Shown: positions 1 to 4,981, counted from the stretch's first letter. The stretch: 5,635 nt of DNA from Trueperaceae bacterium (GCA_007130355.1 SLSQ01000262.1:1-5635); one strand, 5' to 3'. A program made the numbers and translations. The notes: generated from the sequence alone by a model not told the origin.

Positions 1-169
1 GTCGCGGCGGCGGCGTTCCGGCCCGCCGGCCGCTGACGACCGTGCACACGAGCGGGCACACGAGCGGGCCGGGCGTGCGCGTCCGGCCCCCCGGCAGCCG
101 TGCGACCCGCGACGCGTCGCCCCGACCCTCGACCCGCCGCCCCGGCCTACGAGCGACCCACGGCGCGAC
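1..169. other. Region downstream of mreC without a recognisable gene
   Basis: After the mreC stop, the minus strand was read in all three frames to the window edge. One frame stops within eight codons of a GTG that overlaps the mreC stop. The others are open, but they encode arginine-, glycine- and alanine-rich strings with none of the hydrophobic segments expected of MreD, the usual next gene. Plus-strand open frames here have the same low-complexity composition and look like chance products of high GC. A following gene might begin at one of the GTG codons near the left edge, but nothing supports it. No clear terminator with a T-run is visible. Confidence 0.5.
44..67. repeat. Tandem duplication of a 12-base unit
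   Basis: The 12-base unit GCACACGAGCGG occurs twice back to back (44-55 and 56-67), and the first bases of a third copy follow. It lies in the apparently non-coding stretch downstream of mreC. Because it is a multiple of three it would keep a reading frame, but no gene was recognised across it. Confidence 0.8.
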
Positions 170-952
170 TCACTGCGGTGCGATCAGCGCCACCTCGAGC
201 AGGACCGACAGGTCGACCGCCGGCCGCACCACGAACGTCCGGCGGAGGTCGTTCGGGTCGGGCGGCAGCACGTCGGTCACGACGCCGACCTGGACGCCAC
301 GCGGGAACAGGCCGCCGTAGCTGCTCGTCTCGACCACGTCGCCGACCTGCACCGGATCGCTCTCGACGAAGCGGGCCACGCGCACGGTGCCGCCCAGCTC
401 GCCGATCGCCACTCCCTGACCGCCACGCCCGCGGACGGTGACGCCGACCCGGCTCTCCGGATCGAGGATCGTGCGCACCACCGAACGTCCCGAGGTGACC
501 TCGGTCACGATCCCCACCAGTCCGGCGGGGACGGTGACCGGCATCCGCGATTCGACGCCGTCCGAGCTGCCTGAACCGAGCACCAGCCGTTCGACGGCGC
601 TTCCGGTACTCCCGCCCACCACCTGGGCGGTGGCGACCACGCCGGGGCTCTGCGCCTCGCGGATGGCGAGGATCTCGCGCAGGCGGTCGGACTCGAGCTC
701 GGTAGCGCGCAGTGCCTCGCGGGTCGCTTCGAGCTCCTCGCGCAGGCGCGCGTTCGCGGCGCGCAGGTCGCGGCGGTCGACCATCGAGGCGAGCGACTGG
801 CGCAGGTTCACCCCGGCCCGGTAGGGGAGCTGGTGCGGCAGCGCGACCGCGGCCGAGACGGTCGCGGGCGCCGTGCCGACGAACGCGGTCGTCACGAAGG
901 TGAGCAGGCCGAGGGCGAGGAACAGGTACCAGGCGCGGAGGAAGCTAGCCAA
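170..952 (-). CDS. mreC: Rod shape-determining protein MreC
   Basis: MreC is a bitopic membrane protein that scaffolds the elongasome, linking MreB/MreD to the peptidoglycan synthases on the outer face of the membrane. The 260-residue product has a short N-terminus, one hydrophobic segment at about residues 8-27 and a charged coiled coil at about 55-100, rich in Leu, Glu and Arg. The MreC beta domain follows, with GLVGIVTEV (144-152), a DPESRVGVTV stretch (164-173), GGLFPRGVQVG (213-223) and PAVDLSVLLEVALI (244-257). The length is normal for the family. The start chosen is TTG at 952, which places the membrane segment correctly; no strong Shine-Dalgarno precedes it, and it overlaps the end of maf by 8 bases, so translational coupling is likely. 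A start slightly elsewhere is possible. mreB is not next to it, and mreD is not recognisable downstream. Confidence 0.93.
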   Translation of the reverse strand: MASFLRAWYLFLALGLLTFVTTAFVGTAPATVSAAVALPHQLPYRAGVNLRQSLASMVDRRDLRAANARLREELEATREALRATELESDRLREILAIREAQSPGVVATAQVVGGSTGSAVERLVLGSGSSDGVESRMPVTVPAGLVGIVTEVTSGRSVVRTILDPESRVGVTVRGRGGQGVAIGELGGTVRVARFVESDPVQVGDVVETSSYGGLFPRGVQVGVVTDVLPPDPNDLRRTFVVRPAVDLSVLLEVALIAPQ

Positions 953-1577
953 GGGGCGCCCCCAGTTCGGCGGCGGCGGCGACCAGCGCCGGCAGGCTGA
1001 GCCCGATCACGTTGCTGTAGCAGCCGCGGATCTCGCCGACCAGGACGGCGCCGTGGTCCTGGATCGCGTAGCCGCCCGCCTTGTCCGCCCCGGCGCCGCC
1101 GGCGACCCACCGTTCGATCTCGTCGTCGCTCAGCGTCCGCAGCACCACCTCGGTGGTCACGGTCCGGGCCAGCCGTCGCTCGCCACGCACGAGGTGGTGC
1201 GCGGTGTGCACCCGGTGCGGCCGGCCGGCCAGCCGGCGCAGGAAGGAGCGGTTCTCGGCGGCGTCGCGCGGCTTGCCGAGCGCGTCGCCGTCGACCGTCA
1301 CGACCGTGTCGGCGGCGACGATCAAGGCGTCCGCCGCCAGCTCCCGCGCCAGCTCCTGCGCCACCGCCCGCGCCTTCGCCGCGGCGAGGCGGGCGGCCAG
1401 CGCGCGCGGGTCCTCGTTCGGGCGCGGCGTCTCGTCGACGTCGGCGGGGCGGACCTCGAACCGGACCCCGAGCGCAGCGAGCAGGTCGCGGCGGCGCGGG
1501 CTCGCGCTGGCCAGGACGACCGGCACGGAGCGTTCGGTCGGGGACGGTGCGGGGCGGGCGTCGGCCACGTCCGTCAT
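945..1577 (-). CDS. maf: Maf-family nucleoside triphosphate pyrophosphatase
   Basis: Maf proteins hydrolyse dTTP, UTP and modified nucleotides to the monophosphate plus pyrophosphate; they act as house-cleaning enzymes and have been tied to septum formation. Counting from the ATG at 1577 (210 residues), the sequence shows the signature VLASASPRRRDLL (21-33), DETPRP (48-53), AKARAVA (67-73), the catalytic-Asp motif VAADTVV (87-93, Asp90), GKPRD (101-105, Lys102) and YAIQ (170-173, Gln173), followed by GCYSNVIGLSLP. The Lys and the Gln after YAI fit the dTTP/UTP (YhdE-like) subfamily better than the YceF group, by family knowledge. The start is uncertain: the GTG at 1568 would give 207 residues and sits 7 bases behind a TAGGAT -10, as expected for a leaderless message. 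The 3' end overlaps mreC. Confidence 0.93.
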   Translation of the reverse strand: MTDVADARPAPSPTERSVPVVLASASPRRRDLLAALGVRFEVRPADVDETPRPNEDPRALAARLAAAKARAVAQELARELAADALIVAADTVVTVDGDALGKPRDAAENRSFLRRLAGRPHRVHTAHHLVRGERRLARTVTTEVVLRTLSDDEIERWVAGGAGADKAGGYAIQDHGAVLVGEIRGCYSNVIGLSLPALVAAAAELGAPLG

Positions 1578-1583
1578 CCTACC
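1576..1583 (-). promoter_or_regulatory. Candidate extended -10 of maf (leaderless)
   Basis: The minus strand reads GGTAGGAT here, matching a TAnnnT -10 with GG in front. The T of the hexamer overlaps the ATG at 1577, so transcription would begin inside the nominal reading frame, near the in-frame GTG at 1568. That favours GTG 1568 as the true leaderless start. The same GGTAnnnT-N6/7-start pattern precedes bcp and rnhA. There is no clear -35. Confidence 0.45.
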
Positions 1584-1597
1584 CGCGGCGACCGGAC

Positions 1598-1612
1598 CGC
1601 CCCGAAGGGGCG
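1598..1612. promoter_or_regulatory. Perfect inverted repeat between maf and bcp, possible shared operator
   Basis: CGCCCC and GGGGCG flank the 3-base centre GAA. The centre (1605) is 33 bases before the bcp ATG and 37 bases before the maf GTG at 1568, so if both genes are leaderless it covers the -35 zone of both divergent promoters. It could be an operator for a shared regulator. Chance is possible in DNA this GC-rich, and no T-run supports a terminator. Confidence 0.4.
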
Positions 1613-1623
1613 CGACGGACCGC

Positions 1624-1631
1624 GGTATGCT
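1624..1631 (+). promoter_or_regulatory. Candidate extended -10 of bcp operon (leaderless)
   Basis: GGTATGCT contains a TATGCT hexamer whose last base is 7 positions before the A of the bcp ATG at 1638. That is the distance expected between a -10 and the first transcribed base, so the mRNA would start at or next to the start codon. The bases between hold no Shine-Dalgarno, in agreement with a leaderless message. No recognisable -35 lies 16-18 bases upstream; an inverted repeat occupies that place. Confidence 0.55.
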
Positions 1632-1637
1632 CGCGTC

Positions 1638-2099
1638 ATGAGCGAACCTGCGATCGGCGCACCCGCCCCCGACTTCCGCGGCGAGACGACGGACGGTCCA
1701 TCGTCGCTGGCCGACTTCCGTGGCTCGTGGCTGGTGCTGTACGTCTACCCGGCCGACTTCACGTCCGGCTGCACCACCGAGGCGTGCGACTTCCGCGACG
1801 CCCTGCCCGACCTCGACGCCCGGGTCCTCGGGGTCTCCCCCGACGGGATCGAGAAGCACCGCGCCTTCCGCGCCGAGCACGGGCTTCCGTTCCCGCTCCT
1901 CGCCGATCCCGACCACGAGGTCGCGAAGGCGTACGGCGCCTACGGCACCAAGAAGCTCTACGGCAAGGAGGTGCAGGGGATCGTGCGTTCGACCTTCCTG
2001 ATCGCGCCCGACGGCACGTTGGCCGACGCGATGCGCAACGTGCGTGCGAAGGGGCACGTCGACCGCGTGCGCGAGCGCCTGGCGAAGCTGCGCGCGTGA
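1638..2099 (+). CDS. bcp: Thiol peroxidase, BCP/PrxQ-type peroxiredoxin
   Basis: This cytosolic thiol peroxidase reduces hydrogen peroxide and organic hydroperoxides, usually using thioredoxin as reductant. The 153-residue product has the peroxiredoxin fold signature P-x3-T-x2-C (Pro38, Thr42, Cys45), with the peroxidatic Cys45 and a second cysteine, Cys50, in the GCTTEAC motif. This is the same pair and spacing as in E. coli BCP, so it is an atypical 2-Cys enzyme of the PrxQ group. VLGVSPD (67-73), the LLADPDHEVAKAYGAYG stretch and a late RSTFLIAPDG segment complete the family pattern. The ATG at 1638 gives the normal N-terminus (IGAPAPDF). It lacks a Shine-Dalgarno but has a -10 at leaderless distance. 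It is the first gene of a three-gene operon, and its stop overlaps the rpiA start by 4 bases. Confidence 0.95.
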   Translation: MSEPAIGAPAPDFRGETTDGPSSLADFRGSWLVLYVYPADFTSGCTTEACDFRDALPDLDARVLGVSPDGIEKHRAFRAEHGLPFPLLADPDHEVAKAYGAYGTKKLYGKEVQGIVRSTFLIAPDGTLADAMRNVRAKGHVDRVRERLAKLRA

Positions 2100-2800
2100 G
2101 TCCGGACGACGGGCCCGACGCACGCAAGCAGGCCGCGGCCCTGGCCGCGCTCGACGAGGTGCGGTCCGGCATGCGGCTCGGGCTCGGCACGGGCAGCACC
2201 GCGCATCGGTTCCTCGTCGGGCTCGGCGAGCGGCTCGCCGCGGGCACGCTCCGGGAGGTGGCGGGCGTGGCGACCTCGCGCGCGACGGAACGCACCGCGC
2301 GCGAGGTCGGCATCCCGCTGATCGACCTGCCGGCGGACGGCGTCGATCTCGCGGTCGACGGGATGGACGAGCTCGATGCGGACCTGAACGCGATCAAGGG
2401 ACTGGGCGGCGCGGCGCTGCGCGAGAAGGTGGTGGCCGAGGCGGCGGCGCGGTTCGTGCTGATCGGCGACGAAGGCAAGCTCGTGTCCCGCCTGGGCGAA
2501 CGGTCGCCGCTGCCGGTCGAGGTGCTGGCGTTCGGGGCGGACCGAACCGCGGCCCGGCTCCGTGCGCTCGGCTTCGATCCGGCGGTGCGGGGCGGTCCGA
2601 GCGAACCGTTCCTGACCGACAACGGCAACCCGGTGCTCGACTGCACGGTGCCGACGGAGGGCGATCCGTTCGCCTGGGCGGAGGCGCTGGACAGGATCCC
2701 CGGCGTGCTGGGCCACGGCCTCTTTCTCGCGATGGCGCATGCCGCCTACGTGGCCCACGGGGCGGGGGACGTGCGGCGCACCGACCGACCGGGCGCGTGA
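2096..2800 (+). CDS. rpiA: Ribose-5-phosphate isomerase A
   Basis: RpiA interconverts ribose 5-phosphate and ribulose 5-phosphate in the non-oxidative pentose phosphate pathway, supplying ribose for nucleotides. The 234-residue product has the phosphate-binding GLGTGSTA (29-36), TSRATERTAREVGIPL (60-75) and the active-site stretch around DGMDELD (88-94). Asp88, Asp91, Lys101 and Glu110 keep exactly the spacing of the E. coli catalytic residues Asp81, Asp84, Lys94 and Glu103. SPLPVEV (137-143), LTDNGNPVLDC (173-183) and IPGVLGHGLF (201-210) follow. Two motif residues differ from the usual DGADE and GGGGA (Met90, and Leu103 in GLGGA), while the catalytic side chains are intact. The start is GTG at 2096, within GTGA that also contains the bcp stop; no Shine-Dalgarno is evident, so translation is probably coupled. 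It overlaps acpS in the same way. Confidence 0.95.
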   Translation: MSPDDGPDARKQAAALAALDEVRSGMRLGLGTGSTAHRFLVGLGERLAAGTLREVAGVATSRATERTAREVGIPLIDLPADGVDLAVDGMDELDADLNAIKGLGGAALREKVVAEAAARFVLIGDEGKLVSRLGERSPLPVEVLAFGADRTAARLRALGFDPAVRGGPSEPFLTDNGNPVLDCTVPTEGDPFAWAEALDRIPGVLGHGLFLAMAHAAYVAHGAGDVRRTDRPGA

Positions 2801-3171
2801 TCCGGGCGGTCGGGCTGGATCTGGTCGAACTGAGCCGGGTGCGGGGCGTGCTCGCCCGGCACCCGGAACGCTTCCTGACGCGCCACTTCACGCCGGACGA
2901 GGTCCGCTACTGCCGGACCCAGCGCGATCCGGTGCCGTCGCTGGCCGCCCGCTTCGCGGCGAAGGAGGCGTTCCAGAAGTGCTGGCCGCAGGCGCACGGG
3001 TGGCGCGACGTCTGGGTGGTGCGGGACGGGGCCGCTCCGCGGCTCGCCTTCGCTCGCGGTCTGGCGCAGGCGATGCACGAGCAGGGCCTGCAGGCGCACC
3101 TGTCGCTCAGCCACTCCCGCGATCATGCCGGCGCGGTGGTGGTGCTCGAGGAGCGCCCGCCCGAGCCCTAG
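2797..3171 (+). CDS. acpS: Holo-[acyl-carrier-protein] synthase
   Basis: AcpS moves the 4'-phosphopantetheine arm from coenzyme A to a serine of acyl carrier protein, activating it for fatty acid synthesis. The 124-residue product has the usual short length of the bacterial AcpS family. VGLDLVELSRV (5-15) holds the metal-binding Asp8 and ARFAAKEAFQK (51-61) holds Glu57, at the positions known from other AcpS proteins; HLSLSHSRDHAGAVVVLE near the C-terminus completes the pattern. Lys56 in the FAAKE motif is present. The start is GTG at 2797, inside a GTGA shared with the rpiA stop, which places the family N-terminus correctly. The TAG stop lies in a CTAG whose other strand is the stop of the convergent crp-family gene, leaving no intergenic space for a terminator. 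Confidence 0.95.
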   Translation: MIRAVGLDLVELSRVRGVLARHPERFLTRHFTPDEVRYCRTQRDPVPSLAARFAAKEAFQKCWPQAHGWRDVWVVRDGAAPRLAFARGLAQAMHEQGLQAHLSLSHSRDHAGAVVVLEERPPEP

Positions 3172-3842
3172 AACCCTTCGGCGACCTCCTCGAGGCCCTC
3201 CTCGTCGAGCAGGGTGACGTTGCGGTAGCCGGAGGCGATCAGCCCCTCGGTGCGCAGTTCGTGCACGATCTTGCTGACGCTCTCGCGGGTCGAGCCGGTC
3301 CCCTCCGCGAGCAGTTCGTGCGTGGCGGCGATGCGGCGCCGGCCGTCGTCGTCGAGAAGCGCGAGCGGGGTGGCGGCCAGCGTCAGCAGGTAGCGCGCGA
3401 CGCGCTGGCGCAGGTCGCCGGTCTGCAGGTGGTAGCCGTAGTCGATGAGGCGCTGCATCTGCCGCGACAGCGAGTAGGTGACCTCGCGCAGGTCGTCCCC
3501 TCCGATGCGGTTCGGGTGGAGCGTCTCGACCTCGGCGTCGGTGAGCGCTTCGGCGGTCTCCTCGCGGGTCCCGCCGGTGAACGCCTCCTCGCCGAAGACG
3601 TCGCCCGGCATCACGTGCCGGACGGTCAGCAGTCGCCCCTCCGGCGTCATGCGCGTGATCCGCACCAGGCCGGAACGGACCCGGTAGAGGGAGCTGGCGG
3701 CGTCGCCGTCGTGGTAGAGGGTCTCCTTCCGTTGGAAGGCGAACGAGTGGCCGCGGGCCTCGTCGAACGTGCCGACGGTGCGGAGGGAGGGGGCGGGTTC
3801 GCCGCCACGGGCGACGGTCGCGACCTGGGCACGGTGATGCAT
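3168..3842 (-). CDS. Crp/Fnr-family transcription regulator (LdrP-like by context)
   Basis: This is a 224-residue regulator with a cyclic-nucleotide-like beta-roll (about 25-115), a long dimer helix (about 118-140) and a C-terminal winged helix-turn-helix (about 170-205; THELLAEGTGSTRESVSKIVHELR). In the phosphate-binding cassette (FGEEAF at 83-88, then TREETAEAL) Glu85 and Arg93 are retained. The Ser that follows Arg in cAMP-binding Crp is Glu94, so cAMP binding is doubtful. No cysteine cluster for an Fnr-type iron-sulfur centre is present. The ATG at 3842 is well supported by AGGAGG seven bases upstream, the only strong Shine-Dalgarno in the window. It lies 97 bases downstream of the carH stop on the same strand. 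In Thermus, a Crp-family activator (LdrP) next to the B12 photoreceptor LitR runs light-induced genes without cAMP; the same role is inferred here from gene order and domains, not proven. Confidence 0.9.
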   Translation of the reverse strand: MHHRAQVATVARGGEPAPSLRTVGTFDEARGHSFAFQRKETLYHDGDAASSLYRVRSGLVRITRMTPEGRLLTVRHVMPGDVFGEEAFTGGTREETAEALTDAEVETLHPNRIGGDDLREVTYSLSRQMQRLIDYGYHLQTGDLRQRVARYLLTLAATPLALLDDDGRRRIAATHELLAEGTGSTRESVSKIVHELRTEGLIASGYRNVTLLDEEGLEEVAEGF

Positions 3843-3849
3843 ATCGGTA

Positions 3850-3855
3850 CCTCCT
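3850..3855 (-). promoter_or_regulatory. Strong Shine-Dalgarno of the crp-family gene
   Basis: The minus strand reads AGGAGG followed by seven bases and then ATG at 3842. This fixes the start of the crp-family gene and stands out in a window where the other starts are leaderless, coupled or weak. Confidence 0.85.
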
Positions 3856-3859
3856 GGAA

Positions 3860-3876
3860 CCGGCCGCTGCGGCCGG
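3860..3876 (-). repeat. 17-base palindrome just upstream of the crp-family Shine-Dalgarno
   Basis: CCGGCCGC, one central base and GCGGCCGG form a perfect inverted repeat. In the transcript it would fold as a 7-pair stem with a 3-base loop, ending four bases before AGGAGG. It might set the level of translation or processing between carH and the crp-family gene, or be a protein-binding site. There is no T-run, so it is not a classical terminator. Confidence 0.6.
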
Positions 3877-3886
3877 GGCTCCGCGC

Positions 3887-3905
3887 GGGGCGCGGGCGGG
3901 ACGGG
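3887..3905 (+). other. Potential G-quadruplex motif between carH and the crp-family gene
   Basis: Four runs of three or more G on the plus strand are separated by loops of 3, 1 and 2 bases, which satisfies the usual three-tetrad quadruplex pattern. Two more G-runs follow at 3915-3919 and 3922-3925. The plus strand is the template for both flanking genes, so the transcript here is C-rich and could also favour Rho entry. GC-rich genomes contain such motifs by chance. Confidence 0.45.
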
Positions 3906-3937
3906 AACCACGACGGGGGACGGGGCGACGCGGCGGT

Positions 3938-4840
3938 TCACGGGCGCGCCGCCGCGTGGGAGCGGATGAGGGCGCCGAACCGTTCGACGGCGTCGACGAC
4001 GTTGTCGGCGAGGTAGTGCCCGCCGAGCCGTTCCGCCGCGGCGGGGTCGGCGTCGAAGGCGCGGCCGCCGAAGGCGACGACCGGAGCGGCCTGGAGCAGG
4101 TCCTCGCGCCGCGCGTTCAGGGCGGCGAGCGACTCGACCCCGGTGGCCGAGATCAGGACCGCGTCCGGCTTGCGCTCGAACGCCAGGGCGACCAGGTCGG
4201 CGACCGGGGTGTCGGCGCCGAGGTAGGAGACGCGGTAGCCGTGCCGGCGCAGGACCACGGCGAGCATGAGCGCGCCGATCTCGTGCCGATCGTGGGGCGC
4301 GCAGGCGACGAGCGCGGAGGGGGCGTCGGGGTGGGCGCCGCCGGCGAGCGAGAGCAGCGAGAGCAGGCGGCCCTGGAGGTAGGAGCTCGCGAAGTGCTCG
4401 TTGGCGGTGGTGATGCGCCCGTCGTGCCAGCGGTCGCCGATCTCGACCAGCGTCGGCGCGATCACCTCGCCGAGGACGGTCTCGAGCGGATGGAGGGCGT
4501 GGGCCTCGCCCAGCACCCGGTCGGCACGTGGCTCGTCGAGGTCGATCAGGGCCTCCACCAGGTCGGCGGAGAGGGCCGTGCCGGCCCGGCCCTCCCGGTC
4601 GGCGCCGGCGGCGAGCGAGGCCCGGACCAGATCGGCGGCGCGCGAAGCCGGCACGCCGTCGTCGACGTAGCGCTTCATGGTCTCGATCACCCTGAGGTCG
4701 GCGTCGGCGTAGAGGCGGTAGCCGGATTCGGACCGTTCCGGTTTGGGGCAGCCGTAGCGGCGCTCCCATTGCCTCAGGGTCGCCGCCGGCACGCGGGTCC
4801 TCTCCTCGACTTCGTGAACGGTGAACTTCCCCTTGGGCAC
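3938..4840 (-). CDS. carH: CarH/LitR-type B12-dependent photoreceptor repressor (MerR family)
   Basis: This 300-residue protein joins an N-terminal MerR-type DNA-binding domain (about 5-75; LRQWERRYG at 22-30 and SGYRLYADADL at 39-49) to a cobalamin-binding module. The helical cap holds the W-x9-EH motif (Trp138, His139, Glu148, His149), and the Rossmann-like domain holds DRHEIG (184-189), a DxHxxG motif whose His186 would be the lower cobalt ligand. These are the residues used by Thermus and Myxococcus CarH to bind adenosylcobalamin. In that family the dark tetramer represses its operator, and light cleaves the cobalt-carbon bond, breaks up the tetramer and frees the DNA. The start is GTG at 4840, with GGAAAGG five bases upstream. 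A promoter with a palindromic -35 lies about 100 bases upstream, suggesting self-repression. Targets usually include carotenoid and photolyase genes; none is in the window. Confidence 0.92.
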   Translation of the reverse strand: MPKGKFTVHEVEERTRVPAATLRQWERRYGCPKPERSESGYRLYADADLRVIETMKRYVDDGVPASRAADLVRASLAAGADREGRAGTALSADLVEALIDLDEPRADRVLGEAHALHPLETVLGEVIAPTLVEIGDRWHDGRITTANEHFASSYLQGRLLSLLSLAGGAHPDAPSALVACAPHDRHEIGALMLAVVLRRHGYRVSYLGADTPVADLVALAFERKPDAVLISATGVESLAALNARREDLLQAAPVVAFGGRAFDADPAAAERLGGHYLADNVVDAVERFGALIRSHAAARP

Positions 4841-4940
4841 GACGGCCTTTCCGGATACGCGGCGCCTCGCGCCGGGGGTGGGCTGGACCGGGGGACGCGA
4901 CCTGCGACGAACGCTGGACCGACCCTGGACGGATGCGACG

Positions 4941-4970
4941 AGCGTACGCCTGCTGTTCAGGGTTTGTCAA
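4941..4970 (-). promoter_or_regulatory. Probable carH promoter
   Basis: The minus strand has a perfect TTGACA (4970-4965), an 18-base spacer and TACGCT (4946-4941), matching the TAnnnT -10. Transcription would start near 4934, giving a leader of about 90 bases before the carH GTG. A perfect TTGACA is rare in DNA of this composition. The -35 is the centre of a palindrome. Confidence 0.65.
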
Positions 4971-4977
4971 GTCCTGA
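4957..4977. promoter_or_regulatory. Palindrome centred on the carH -35, candidate operator
   Basis: TCAGG (4957-4961) and CCTGA (4973-4977) are inverted around position 4967, and the inner TTGTCAA (4964-4970) is symmetric about the same base. Eight of ten base pairs match and the other two are G/T oppositions. A protein bound here would block the -35, as CarH does at its own promoter in related systems. On the minus strand ACA also recurs at 4967-4965 and 4956-4954, 11 bases apart, which would suit the direct-repeat reading known for CarH. Confidence 0.55.
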
Positions 4978-4981
4978 GCGG

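Noticed and set aside
1598..1612. Intrinsic terminator between maf and bcp
   Set aside because: The genes diverge, so no terminator is expected, and no T-run follows the repeat on either strand.
873..1640. Plus-strand open frame leading into bcp, which would make a fused protein
   Set aside because: The first part is antisense to maf with no recognisable domain; the peroxiredoxin N-terminus begins at 1638.
945..2123. Long minus-strand open frame extending maf upstream through bcp
   Set aside because: Only the part from 1577 downward shows Maf motifs; the rest is antisense to bcp and has no family pattern. High GC keeps frames open by chance.
3843..4970. Minus-strand open frame continuing upstream of the crp-family ATG across carH
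   Set aside because: It is an out-of-frame reading of carH, rich in Arg, Pro and Gly, and a strong Shine-Dalgarno fixes the true start at 3842.
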